A stretch of 64,000 bases of DNA from Monarcha castaneiventris obscurior (Eukaryota > Chordata > Aves > Passeriformes > Monarchidae). This document shows positions 48,181-60,400 of the stretch, in pieces (the stretch's first letter is position 1; each line of letters opens with the position of its first letter). The translations under genes were made by a program, and so were the position numbers. The notes below the pieces were generated by a model. The model was not told the origin of the DNA. It saw only the letters and a list, made by a program, of their open reading frames with translations, and did no database searches. Where the stretch lies: contig JAMPIT010000884.1 of NCBI GenBank assembly GCA_026261815.1, forward strand, positions 12,537,001 to 12,601,000. Reading direction: 5' to 3'.

Positions 48181-51100
48181 AGTTATTTGGGAAAGGCCTG
48201 CCCATCACTTTGAGAAAACAAACTAGACAGACCTTGATAAGGAATGTAAGCCCATAACTAGTTGACAAGATTAAAGAAACGAGGCTATGCAAATCCCACA
48301 GCCCATAAAGCAGCATACACCATCCTAATGAAGCCACTTAAAACCAGGTCCTGCCCACAGACGAGAAGGGCTTTATCCCTAACTTCTGTGTATGAACTTT
48401 AAAATGAGTAAGACCAGGCTTCGGGGGAAAAGTTGAAGTGTTGATACTAAGTTAGGGACACTAACTTAATTTGCACTATATGTTTAAAACCTGCTTGAAG
48501 AGCGCACAGCCCAGCAGCTTTTTGCACCACCAGAAGGCCTGACAGTACAATTCTGCCCTTAAGCAGAGGCGAAACTCTGGCTCCAGTCCAGAGCAACTGA
48601 GACTAACACACAAACAAAGTCTGCTTCCAGGGCTGCAGCTGGATCCTAGGGCTGCTCTGGAGCCCTGCTGATTTTAGCCCTGCAAAACCAGAGACATAAC
48701 TGCAAAATCTAGACCCTTAATTCCTAAGAAATACTGTAAGAGCTTATTTAAAATGGAGAACATAAAGGGCAGTTAAAAAAAAATTGGTTTAGCTTTTTTT
48801 TGTCCCGTTGTTTACAAATGGCAACTAACTGCACAGTCATTAATCCCTTATCAGTATTTCCCTACTGCACAGTCAGTTTTTTGGATCAGTTTTACACAGT
48901 AGGACAATCTTAAAAAATCTCACCTCAGTTTTATTAAGGTCTCAGAGGAACAGTACTCATACCTGAGCAGACTTGAGTACAACAGCGAGCAGCATGATGT
49001 AGGTTATTCAGTTTTTAGCCCATTTTAATGGACTCTGACTTAAGCAGTCAAGTTCTGTTTGCTTTATAATGACAGCTGGTTCTGCAAACATAAATCTAAT
49101 AATAAAAGATAACAATGGCATTTAGTATACTGAGTTCATTTTTTTAAATGGCAGAACACGTCATCAAGTAGTTCAAAGCTATTTCAACTTCAAGTAGGAA
49201 ATTCTCACCATGAAGAGTATCAGCAGTTCAGCTACACTCAATTCTCACAACCATATAAAGCAGATTTCAAAAGAACTTCAAGGGGTTGTACAAAAAGTCA
49301 TACACAGTCAGAAAAAAAAAGCCCATCCATTCCCTTCTCTGCCATCATACACCCAGGGAAAAACTGTTGAAGTGAGTCAGAGTGAGTGATTCTTCCTTGG
49401 GTGTATATTCCTTGCAACCTGTAGTTCACAGACTTCCCAAGTACTCCAAGACAGAGCCTCAAGGCTTTGTTTACATCTTTGTATTCAACATCCCTGATGG
49501 ACTTTCTGTCCATCCACTTGTCCATTTGCTTTCTAACACAGTTATTCTTTAGACCATCCAGAACCTCTCGTGACAAAGTTTCACAATGTATAAAAAATAC
49601 CAGTTTGTGCTTGGCCCCAAAGTGGATCCAGCTGTACATTTGAGACAGAATAAAGCCCCACAATGAGGTTTCCCCAAAGTCTTTTCTCACATATTAATGC
49701 AAAGCAGGCATTCACAGCTCCTTCTGGGCAGCTCCAGACACCACCATTAGCTGTGGACTTGGTTTATCCCCCATATATCACCAAGTTGCAACAAGGGCAG
49801 AGATGCAGCACTCTTGAAGCCAGTTCACTTATGCAAGATGGCTTTCTTCTCTGAGAAGGAAATTCTACAAGCAGAATCCATGTTCTTTATTCATCTGACT
49901 GCTAAATTCCCTCCTTCAGCTACTTTAGACATTGCAGATGGAAAAAAACAAAAAAAAAACAAAAAAAACCAAACTGAGACAGGTGTTTAAAAAAGATGCT
50001 GCAGTTCCACAATTGCTTCCACAGGTTCACAGAAAAACAGGTTCTGAGCAACCTCAGCTGATGCTTATGTGACAGGGTGTGCCATTAAAAAACTCACTAA
50101 ACATTAGTTTGCAGCCAGATGAGTCCCTTGCTCTGGCTCCTCACACAACTGCCAAGCCCTAGAAAGGATGTGTGACTGCTCTGTACTGTGACATCCCATT
50201 CTGGTACCACTTTAAAGTGGTTATGCAGGTGCAGTTTGCATCTTTTACTTTCAGGACATTGATTCTAAAACAGATTGGTAGTTAGCAAAATACGTTATGA
50301 CCTTTGTTAGTTTGTAGAAATCTTAAAACTCCCCACTAAAATCTCAGCCCTTTGGGCAAGTTCAAGCCTATTCAGAACCCCTTGCTTTTCACCAGCTACT
50401 ATTCACAGGCGCTTTGAAGGAGTCCACAATCTTTCCCAATTTGTTAAAAGGCTGGAAAAAGGACTCATGTACCATGATTGTACCTTGCTGAAATAAAAAA
50501 ATTGGCAGGACTTCCCACCAAGTCCTGTGTGGACTGAGCCCCCTGTTTTAAAAACTATGTTTGCCAGTGGTGCTAGTTCTGATTATTCTATTTCAAAATG
50601 GACAAATTGGAAAGTAACTCTTTCCTTTCATTCCCATGCTTGGAAGCGTGGGTAAGTTTACATGACATCCTGAAAAAAATGCAGTTCACAGAGGGCATTA
50701 ATGCAAAATGGTATATGGTGCAGAGATCATTTGCTTGTATTTACTCCTTTTCTTAACACCAGACACACAGTTAAATATCGTACAAAGCATTTAGATTTCA
50801 AACACCCTTTCAAGAACTATAAAAAGACCCAGAAAATCTGTAACGTGTAATTAAATTGAGAAAGTAGCTCAAAGAGCTTGGCAGGGCTCAGAGAGATTAA
50901 TGAATGTGTGGATGAAAATAATCCATATCTGCATTCAAAATAAAATAAGTTAGACCACCCATTTCAGCTGTGGACTCCGGAAAGACACTACAGATGAGCC
51001 CAGTGTCACTCCCCATCAGCCACAGCACGCTGAAAGTAGGTGCAGGAAGCCCTTGGTACTTGAGCCCTTGCATCCCTTATAGGGATGTTAAAGCAGGATA

Positions 51101-52410
51101 ATAGAGGATTGACTGAAATGTTTGGGATTTCCACAAAATACTTATTTCCAGAAGAGGTATAATCTTAGGAAATGTTCACAGGTACTCATAGATATCTTAC
51201 AGACACGTAACAAAGGAGAGACAGTAACAGATCACCTGAGCCAGCTTTGTATCTCTTAAAAGCAAGTAACATTCACTGAAAAGTAAAATCCAATAACTTT
51301 TATTATTTAAATATGCATTTTCAGTACAAAAAGAGGAGAGCAAATTTCCATCAAAAAACACATCTGGGGTTTCACTTCTCTGAGTTTGTATCCACCTTGA
51401 TTAGTAGAGTACCAACCCAAGTGAACTGAGCCTAAGGTCAATCAAAATGCAGTGGAACTGCAATATAGCCAACCATCACTGGCGTTCCTCTCACTTCTTT
51501 CATTCAGCACCGAAGATAGAATTAAGCGCACATGAGGAAAGAGGAAAAAACCAAATCCCCTGACTATTTAAAGTCTTAATTTCCAGCACAGCAACTTCCA
51601 GAGTATATATGCTCCTGAGGATGATTTGTATCACCATCAGTGAGAAGAAGGATAAAAAAGCAGGGGGAAGAAACAAATGGAAACATAGTATCAGATGTAA
51701 AAATCTGACACACAATTGCGTCATCTCTATTGGTAATCAAGTACTCTAGAATTTGAAATTGTATTAATACTTATTGTTCACATTTCTGAGAGGCGAAAAA
51801 AGCACATAAAAATAGTAAAAATAATTTCTCACAGTATTAGCTCAGGGCAATAGGGGCAGACTACCTGTAGCAGACTACACTGCAGCTGAAAATTTAGAAT
51901 GAGGAAAACTTAACGGTGTATGAGGCACAAAAAGGGGACACCACAAGAGAGGTGTGGACTGGTGAGGTGAGGAGGCTGATAAAACAAAATAGGTGTGATA
52001 GAAATTCATATACAATGTCACTGGTGGCCTAGGGAAATTTTTCCAGCCCTGATCAAAGTAACACTGAAGTTTCTTTAAAAATCTGATCCTTCATTCCTTT
52101 CTTTGGAGAGATGCTAAAAGATTTAAATTATCTGTTATCATCTCTAAGTAAATAAGGTAGGACATTTATAAAATGCACCTGACCTCAGGCTGTTTTTACA
52201 GCTACAAGTGTTTTCCTTTAATTTGCCTCACAAATTGGGCCCTTGGTCTGAGAGCCCATATTGAGCTCATCTGAACATAGTGGCATCACCTGCAAAACAA
52301 GAGGTGGTTTTGGAAGGGCAGAAATACAATCTGGCTGAAAAACTGAGCACCCCTCTTCTGCACAGCTTTCACCACTGCCCACCTCCAACCTACTCACCTT
52401 ATTCCACCTC
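48181..52410. other. non-coding AT-rich sequence
   Basis: No supportable gene. A fragment near 48548-48600 (CAATTCTGCCCTTAAGCAGA) may be another degraded palindromic element. An A-rich simple tract with C interruptions lies at 49942-49970. The minus-strand open frame at 49298-49690 (130 codons) shows no recognisable domain. Confidence 0.6.
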
Positions 52411-52515
52411 CACGGAGCTTTGCACGAGGCACACGGAGCCCTGCACGAGGCACACGGAGCCCTGCATGAGGCACATGGAGCTCCACACAAGGCACATGGA
52501 GCTCCACACAAGGCA
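52411..52515 (+). repeat. 21-bp minisatellite, five units
   Basis: Five contiguous 21-base units start at 52411, 52432, 52453, 52474 and 52495. The first three are of the CACGGAGCCCTGCACGAGGC type; the last two are identical to each other (CATGGAGCTCCACACAAGGC, plus A). Because 21 is a multiple of three, open frames pass through on both strands. The minus-strand frame 52218-52751 (177 codons) contains a cysteine-rich heptapeptide repeat such as CASCRAP, and the plus-strand frame 52420-52776 contains an HEAHGAL-type repeat. I regard the frames as a by-product. Confidence 0.95.
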
Positions 52516-53965
52516 TACATGAGCTCAAGTCCTCCCAGGACTACAAACAAAGATGAGAGACAAAGAAGCTGTGAGGAGAAGGCTACAGCTCCTGCAGGCT
52601 GCTTGGTTTTATCAGCCAAGAGATATCCCCTACATTTGCTGCTCTCACATGAGTTCCGTAAGTGCTGTTTGTGCCCAGCCTCCCTGCTGACCACCACATC
52701 CAACACTGGGCATCCCCTGGCACCTCCCAGAGACACAAGTGTGAGGGACAAGGCTACAAATTATCTCAATATTTAATTCTGAGGCAGACATCACTTTGCA
52801 TTCAAGCCAAGTAACAGCTCTTTTTCCTGCAGGTCAGATTACTGCTCCGCAGCAAGGAACCCCAAGGACTTGGGTGCAGGTTTCCACCCCTCAAACCTTT
52901 TGGCCCTTTTGGATCCAGCCCAATCCTGTCAACAGGGTCACACACAAAACACAGCATTTTTCTGTGTGAACAAAAAGAGTATGGACCTTTGAAAGCAGTC
53001 GTATTTTTAGACTTCAAATAAAAAGGAAGTGCATTGCTTTTCTCCACTCATGATTTACTAAAATATAATTTGAGTTGTCCATGTCCTTCCAAAGTACTAT
53101 GTCATGAAATATTCTGCATGATGCAAAGAAAGGGTGAAAAAGGTTCAGAAAGATTTGTAAGTTCATAAGCCCATGAGCTATCCCATGGTTTCAAAGATGA
53201 CTGTGTACGTACTGAAAGTTGGGTGTTTGTTGTCAGTGCCAAAAACGCAGTGAAAACTGGTATAGGGAAACCTACCCTGTGCTGTACTGAAACCATATGT
53301 GGTCAAGACTCATTTGGAACTACTAAATTCCAGTGAAATATAATATGCACTCTTAGTATTTCACCTTCTTTCAAAAATAAATTCTTTTTTGCCCTCCCTT
53401 GTTTAGTAACAATCACTGCTTATGCCAGATATAAGTCAGACCAGAAAAACAGACTATTAGCCAATATTTTTTTACCTTTGAATGGTAAACTTACTGACTT
53501 GAAAATTTCAAAAAAGTCTGAGCTTCAGCAACATGCCTCATTTTTGCTTTGGTTTTTCTGGTACCTTTCAAGTGATACTACTTTTCCTTTTTTTTAATAA
53601 GGCTCATTAAATCTTGTGAAATATAATTACATAGTACCAAAAAGCTCTTTACCCACTGTAAGGTATCCGCAATAGTGTTAAATTTTTTATCTTATTGTCA
53701 GCTTACTATAAAAAGATATTTACCTTTAGCTGATCTATGCTCACATTTGATTGCTATCCACTGTGGTACATCACAAGGGGCCAGCGTTTCACTGTGCACT
53801 GCTTTACTTTCCAAGCAAGGTGCTTCCGACTCCACCTTAGCTCCTCCACTGTTTCCAGTGGAATGGACGTGTGAAAGTCTTCTATTAGTCTCTGAAGTCA
53901 ACAGCCAACACAGAGGAATATGAGGCTCATCACTTTAAGACTTTAATGCCAAGACATTTAGTGTC

Positions 53966-53983
53966 TTTTTTTTTTTTTTTTTT
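53966..53983 (+). repeat. poly(T) run, 18 bases
   Basis: Uninterrupted T run. No transposon body is recognisable on either side. Confidence 0.95.
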
Positions 53984-55185
53984 GGTTCTAATTGGGCGTT
54001 TTGGTTTAAATCCTACTTTCTGACTGATGAATTTTTCGATTAATGCAACTCATTTGCAGCTTGGTATTTTGCCTAGTTCCCTTCAAATTGAAGCAATTAT
54101 AGAAAAAATTAAGTGCTCCAATAATTTTAAACCTCTTCACACTCCGCAATATTATCAGTGTACTTCACTTTTTTTTTAAAGGTGCAGGCTCTTCAGGAGT
54201 GCTTACTCTTCAAGCACATACAGACTATGAATTGATTAAATATTATCAGATAATTTAAAATCTTTACAAGAGCTTTGGCTTTCCAACATTGAAAGCAAAT
54301 GCTGTGCTAAACCTGGATGATGCTAGGACATGGTATGCTCCAAACACAAGAAATACCAAAATTCTTTTTGAACGAAGACAATCTCAGGCTTTATAAATGC
54401 AACAGCAGAAAAAACCAGCCTCCTCATGATTGAGGAGTAAACTCTTTCTTCTCAGATCACAAGCCAGAGGAGTTGGGCTGAAGTCCTGCCAGACTTCAGG
54501 ACTGGCAGACAGCTACATGCAAAGCCTCCTCGACTTCCATGTTGCTCTAGAAGTATCCACAAAGGCTTTCCTCTTGCAAAACAGCTTGCACAACTGGGCA
54601 TTTAACATACATGTCTCACTTTGAAGAAAAACCCACCACAGGTAGACAGAAACGCTCACCTGAGGGGCTGCTGAGGTTTGAATGGCTGCTGTCTTTGCAG
54701 TACAGCAGTCAGACACTCTTCTTGTGTCAGGAGTTCATAGGTATGGTTTTAAACGAGCTCCAGAGCAGGAAGTTATCTCATCTTGCACACTTAAATGCAG
54801 TCTTAAAGAGTCCACTTTTACAAATCTACAGCACTTAATCATTACTTTAGTGCTCTTTTCATGGAAGGTTTTCAGAGTAGGTAAAAAGAGGATACACCTA
54901 CACACAGAAACCTTATTTCTTCTTTATACTAAAAACAACACCGAGGCAAAGAGAGAGGGGTTTTTTCTTGCCAAGTATTGTTAAAAGACCGCAACACAAA
55001 GAAATGTACAATACACTGATACATGAAATCAACATTTTCAGTGCAAGGCTTGGCTTCTTCCTATATATTACACAGCATTTATAAGTTCAAAAAATATTAT
55101 ATTATGTATGATGGTACTACAAAAACAGGCTTATTGCATCCTCTAACTTAGCAATACTAAGACTATCCCTCACAAGTTTTAAAAC

Positions 55186-55237
55186 ACTCAATTAAAAACA
55201 GTAACATAACTACTCAATTAAAAACAGTAACATAACT
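55186..55237 (+). repeat. exact 26-bp tandem duplication
   Basis: A 26-base unit starting ACTCAATTAAAAACAGTAAC occurs at 55186-55211 and again without change at 55212-55237. The identity of the copies in otherwise unique DNA suggests a recent duplication, or an assembly artefact. Confidence 0.95.
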
Positions 55238-56472
55238 ACATGATAGACTCCTGCCAGCATCAAATATCTATTATTCATTCCTTAAAGAGAGGCAAAAAAG
55301 CAAAAGCAACACAGGTTAAGTCCTTCTGTTTTTCATTCTTGTTAAATACCAAAAGAGCAGTTTGTAGGATCAAGGGTAACTTGGGTTGCTTAACAAATGC
55401 CATTGCATTCCACACAGATTTCTCCTGATTGCCTCAAAAAGCAATCCCCCTGGAGATGCAGCAAAGGCTGATCAGCCTAACCACTTTTTTGTCCCACGTA
55501 CCACATTTTTTTCCCTGCGTACCATGAGAACTCCACTGTACTGCAGCAAATGAGAATACGTGCTGTAAGGGAGGAACTTCTGACCTCACTCCCAAACACT
55601 TGGTGAATACAGATTCTCCAAATTTAAATCCACCATCTAATTGCCTAATCCAAAATCAACAATTCAACTGTTAGACAAATTCTTTTTACTATGTATTTCA
55701 ATAAATACTTAATGAATAACCTGTGACAATGAAAGAAAAAGGGATGGCAAGAGAGGAAGGGAGAGATTTACAGAAGCATATTTTGTCTGTTCTCCCTGTA
55801 TCCATTTTCAAACCTGTCTTCCCTTTCTTTGCTCTTTGGAGTCAATTTTCAACCTTGACCTTAGCAGAGCGAAGAGATTAGCTTCAGTGCTATGATAAGC
55901 AAGTCTTGGGTCTGAATAGCCCTTCTACATATATTGGACACCCATGTTAGTGGATGTCAGACACGGATCAAGGGAGAGTAGACATCACACTGTAAAGGTC
56001 TCACCGTGGATGAGCCTGTCAGAATGCTGCAAGAAAATATGTATTCTTTCTACATCCTGAGCCAAATGCATGAACTTGGGAGTGGTGTCAGGCTTCATCT
56101 GGCCAACACAAACTGGAATTGAAAGGGCTGAACTCTTCTCACTTGCAGCAAATCATGAACTCATCAGTAGAACAGCTCTGCATTTTCTTGTTTGAGACAG
56201 GGTGGACTTTACTGATGATGATGTCCTCTGGGAAGGAAAGGTGCTCAAAGTAATAGTGTAACATTGAAACCTACTCAAACCTGTAACATTAAGTTAGCAC
56301 TCATGAGCCCCAGAGCTTCTCTCACCATTTTGGGGTTCCACAATCACAACTTGTCTTTCTTAAGTACTATTTTCTCCTTCTTGATCTATGTAACACCCAC
56401 AAAAATATCAGGGAAAACAATGAAACTGACTGCACACTAGGGACAGGGTTATAAAAAAAGCATTTAACATCA

Positions 56473-56530
56473 GCCTCATTCTGCTCCCATTGACGTCAGT
56501 TATAAAATTCCCATTGCCTTCCTGGAAGCC
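56473..56530. repeat. degraded short inverted-repeat element
   Basis: CCTCATTCTGCTCCCATTGA, CGTCAGTTATAAAATTCCCA and TTGCCTTCCTGGAAGC follow the palindromic sauropsid layout (attctgctcccattgacgtcaatggcaaaattcccattgacttc). Confidence 0.5.
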
Positions 56531-57459
56531 AAGAGATGCCACTGCAGATCACTTTTGAAAACAGCAGTCCAAGAGCAGTCAGATGCAAAAGGATAGCAGA
56601 CTGACAGATTTTTCTTTTCCATCCTGTTGCTTCTAATTATAGCTTTATTTAACGGTACCCCATCATCTACATGCTGCTTCAGGGAGGGGGTTCCCAGGAC
56701 CAAATGGAGAGGTCAAGGCTCTTTGTAAGTCTGCTAAAATTGATGTTGTCTCTCCAACCCAGCTTTCTCATTTCTCATGGAAGAGTGAATGCATGCACAC
56801 GATTTATTTAGTTCATTTCATATTTTACTCCTGTACTGAGGTGCCCTGATTATCCACACTGAAAAAAAATGTCCAGTTTTCTCCCTGTACCTTTCTGGAA
56901 TGAACTGTGAGGGCACTCCAAGGGGAAGCTGTCTGACAGGAGAGTTTTTCCCAGCATTCATGCTACATAAAGAATAAGTCTACATGGAATGCCAAATTTG
57001 GCTCGTTCAACCTTTCTGGCAGAACTCTCATCCTCTAACACCCACAAACCAACAACTCAGGACATGAAACACACAACTCAATGGCATTTTGTAGAAAAAT
57101 CACCCCCCCACCCCAGTCTGCCATGCTATCTGCCCAGTAATTCAGGCATTTGGAATTGCCAAAATCCAAAATGTGTCACAAAACCATCACAGGGACACCA
57201 CAAGAACCAAGAAAAATACAGACCCAGGCTTTGCAATATGGACATGGCCCAAAGCATAATGGACCTAGGCCAAGACAGGAAGGCAGGGAGCTTTACAAAT
57301 GGAGTTGTTCCATAGTATTTTTACCAGCCATCACATCCTCTTCGTGAGTCCTCAGCTACATCAAACAGCTCTAAGACACCAACAGTTTGAAAACATAATG
57401 ACATACAGACACACACTCTTTACCTATGAAATAGCATTTCAAAAAGGAAGGAAATAGAT

Positions 57460-57474
57460 GGGTGGGAGGGAGGG
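57460..57474 (+). other. canonical G-quadruplex motif
   Basis: GGGTGGGAGGGAGGG has four runs of three G separated by single-base loops, the pattern known to give very stable parallel quadruplexes. It stands alone in AT-rich DNA with no adjacent gene or promoter that I can see. Confidence 0.85.
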
Positions 57475-60400
57475 AGGTTATATTTTAAAATGCCACACTC
57501 ATGCCCTGACTGTATCCAGTTATGAAGAGGAGGTAAAGGCGACAAAGAAACAAATGCAAGAACCTCAGACAGGAATGGGGTAGAAGAAATTAAGCCTGAA
57601 GTCTGGATCTCCACAGTCCCAGAGCTCTGCAGCGCTTGAGTCCAACCAGGACCACAGAAGTGCTCAGTAGTGAAAGAGAGAAAAAAGATTGCATGTGCCA
57701 GTGTCAATGGATGCTTTCTTAAATAAACAAGTCAAATCCCAGGGGTCAGGGAATCCATAGGTAATATTCACATTAATTTAATTGCATTGGTTAAACCACA
57801 CTCCTGATTTGGCAAGACAAAGATGCTCTTTCCTTCCAGTAACACAAGCAGCCAAGGGCATACCTGATTTTGGAAGCTTTTTCAGTATAATTAACAGCAG
57901 ACATTAAGAACTAACATCTAAGTCAGCTCTTAATGATGACTTTTTAATTTAGTCATAAAGCTCACTTAGACAAGACAAAGGTTTCTTCCGTAGTTCATGT
58001 GTATGCACCAACAGGAAAAGGCACAGACTTAGAATTCCTTATAATACAGAGAGATCCTGCAGAAGCTGACAACCATGTGAAATGACACAGGCAGGAATGC
58101 CACTACTGTCATGTTCTCATCTCTGTAATTAGTCAACTGATCAGAGCATCCTTCATATTGCCCTGCAGTTTGTCAGGGCTTCTCTCTCATGCCCACGATA
58201 AAAATATGGTAAGAAAATACAGGACTAACTTTTATCCAGAACAAATTTTTTCCCATATTGACAGCTCAAACTTGCTTTATTCATCACTAGACCATTGAAC
58301 TCCAAAACAAACCAAGGGCTGAAAAGTAGTAAGCACTTTTGGAATAGACTTCCCTTCTTCTCTTTCTCACTTTTCCTTTCTCTTAAAAACAGGTAGAAGA
58401 ATGCTTGGAGAAATCACACATTATTTACATGCAGTATTATTTTATGGAATTTTTCAAGGTGTTAATTGAAAGTTTTAATGAATGTTAATCATCTGTCATT
58501 TTCATTGGCAATCTCTTCTCTGCCATATGCTTAACTTTTACACCTGTACAGATTTTGCAATCAGTTCTTTTAAATTGTTTTACTTTTTCAGTGTAGTATT
58601 AGTATTAATATTTAGGAAACAAGCCAGCTGCAACCAAGACTACCATTGTCTGCATTTTATTTACTTCATATAATGCCTAGTGACCTATAGAACTAGTGGC
58701 ACTAGTTTTGAAATATTTGTATTAATACAGTATTTAAAGGAGATGCTGATCTGACACCTGTGAAGACCAAAGTACTACAAGGCAGGGCAGCTACAGCACT
58801 CACAACATCTGCTTAAGCCTCCCTATATATTGTTCCTATTTTTGTCCCTTGCCTTTCACCCCACTCTCACCCTACATCAACAGGCAATTGATGCAAACTC
58901 CAACAGTCATGTTTCAGTTCTGCTCTTTTTAAGTAACATGGAGATTTGTTTCTGAAGAGATTGGGCTGAGGAAGCACAAGCATGCAAGTTATGAGTTCTA
59001 TTTTTGACTGACTGCAAAAATTCTGTGTGAACCAAGTCACCCTCAGCACACATGGCACACATTTAAAATGGACATACCTACCAGGCTTTTCAGCTTTTAC
59101 CCTTTTTCAACAGGGCTGTCATCCCCTTTCCTCTGTAAAGAAGTCTGATCTTCAAAACAGGACTTTTCTCTTGTACATTTTAATCAGCAGTAATTTAAAA
59201 ATATTTATCCTTGAGATTTAGCATTAAAATAACAAAGAGATGAATGAATGTAGCTTTAAACTTGTCTTTGCTTTTTCATCCATCATAACAAAATGGTCTA
59301 AGAGCTGAAACAAATCAGTAAGATCAGAGAAGTGCCACTGCTGCAAAACTGGTAAAAGTGAGAAGATGGTGAATAGCAAGTTTAGGTTTTTAAACTCGGG
59401 AATAAATAATAGGCAGGCTACTGTACTTCTTGCTAATTGTCTGAGAATGAGATGCAAGAGATGTGAAGGAACAGCCTGGCAAGAACTACAAGCCCCAACA
59501 AGGCTTTAAGCTTTACTAGCAAACACCGGAAAAAGGGTGGAGGAGTTTTGGTGCAATTCCTAGGAGAAATTTGTATGCCCACAGAAAGTGTTACAGAAAA
59601 ACGGCAGAGAAAACTGTTTCAGAATAGACTGACATCAGAGACCCGAGGATTTAAGTAATAAAACCCAGAATATTGACAATGCCTTGTCCACTTGTCACTG
59701 CTGGCCTAGCGTGGCTGATTTCTGCAGCTCTTGTGAGGAAGGAAACAGGGAAGCAGGAGAGAAAGTTCTCTGCCCTGCCCTCCTGATGATACAAGCAAAG
59801 ACCAGTGGAAGGGGCAGATTTAGAGAGGACTACTCCTTTCAAAGGCACAGATCTTCAGAGTCTGTCAAAGTGTCTGAGCAATTCACAGTACAGAAATATG
59901 GGCAAATTTGTACCTCTTATTCAGTTAAATTTTGGGGAATTCAATTTAAAAAAAATTGAGAAAATTATTCTTCGGCTAAAGTTATCTCAGCAAAATGAAC
60001 AGAAGTGTTACCTTCATTAAATGCTGTTCATCATTCTCAGTATCCCTCTGTTCCCAAATCTACTGTATGGAGAACGGGGATATGAGAGGCACTGTCTCAG
60101 TTTTTTTCTCTGGATATGATGGACCCCATGAAGCACCACAAGGTGAAAGGTCTTCTTTGTGGGAGGAACACATAACCTGACAGACTTTGTGGTCCCTTTT
60201 AATGGTGTGTTCCAGGAAGTTCCAGGGTTGCAAACACACATGAACTTTTTCTATTGTCTTGCAATACCTGGTGTTTTCCTTAAAGCCTCAATGCTTGTGA
60301 TCATATGAAAATCTCAGTTTCTTTTTTTTAAGTGCTGAATTTTACTGTTGAAAGTTAAAGAGCCTGAGCTATAAAGACTGAGAGCTAGGGCTAATAAAAA

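Larger units (their letters stand above)
52516..56472. other. non-coding sequence
   Basis: No supportable gene. It contains a run of 18 T at 53966-53983 and an exact 26-bp tandem duplication at 55186-55237 (listed separately). Open frames of 60-100 codons overlap on both strands around 53.7 and 54.5-55.0 kb without recognisable products. Confidence 0.6.

Noticed and set aside
47822..48337. 171-codon minus-strand open frame
   Set aside because: It contains an 80-bp inverted-repeat element with matching ends (48101-48180), has AT-biased residues and no recognisable domain.
49298..49690. 130-codon minus-strand open frame
   Set aside because: No domain, signal peptide or splice context, and at chance length.
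52218..52751. 177-codon minus-strand open frame, Cys-rich
   Set aside because: The Cys-rich part is a translated 21-bp minisatellite. The plus strand is open over the same bases, and no family or splice context is visible.
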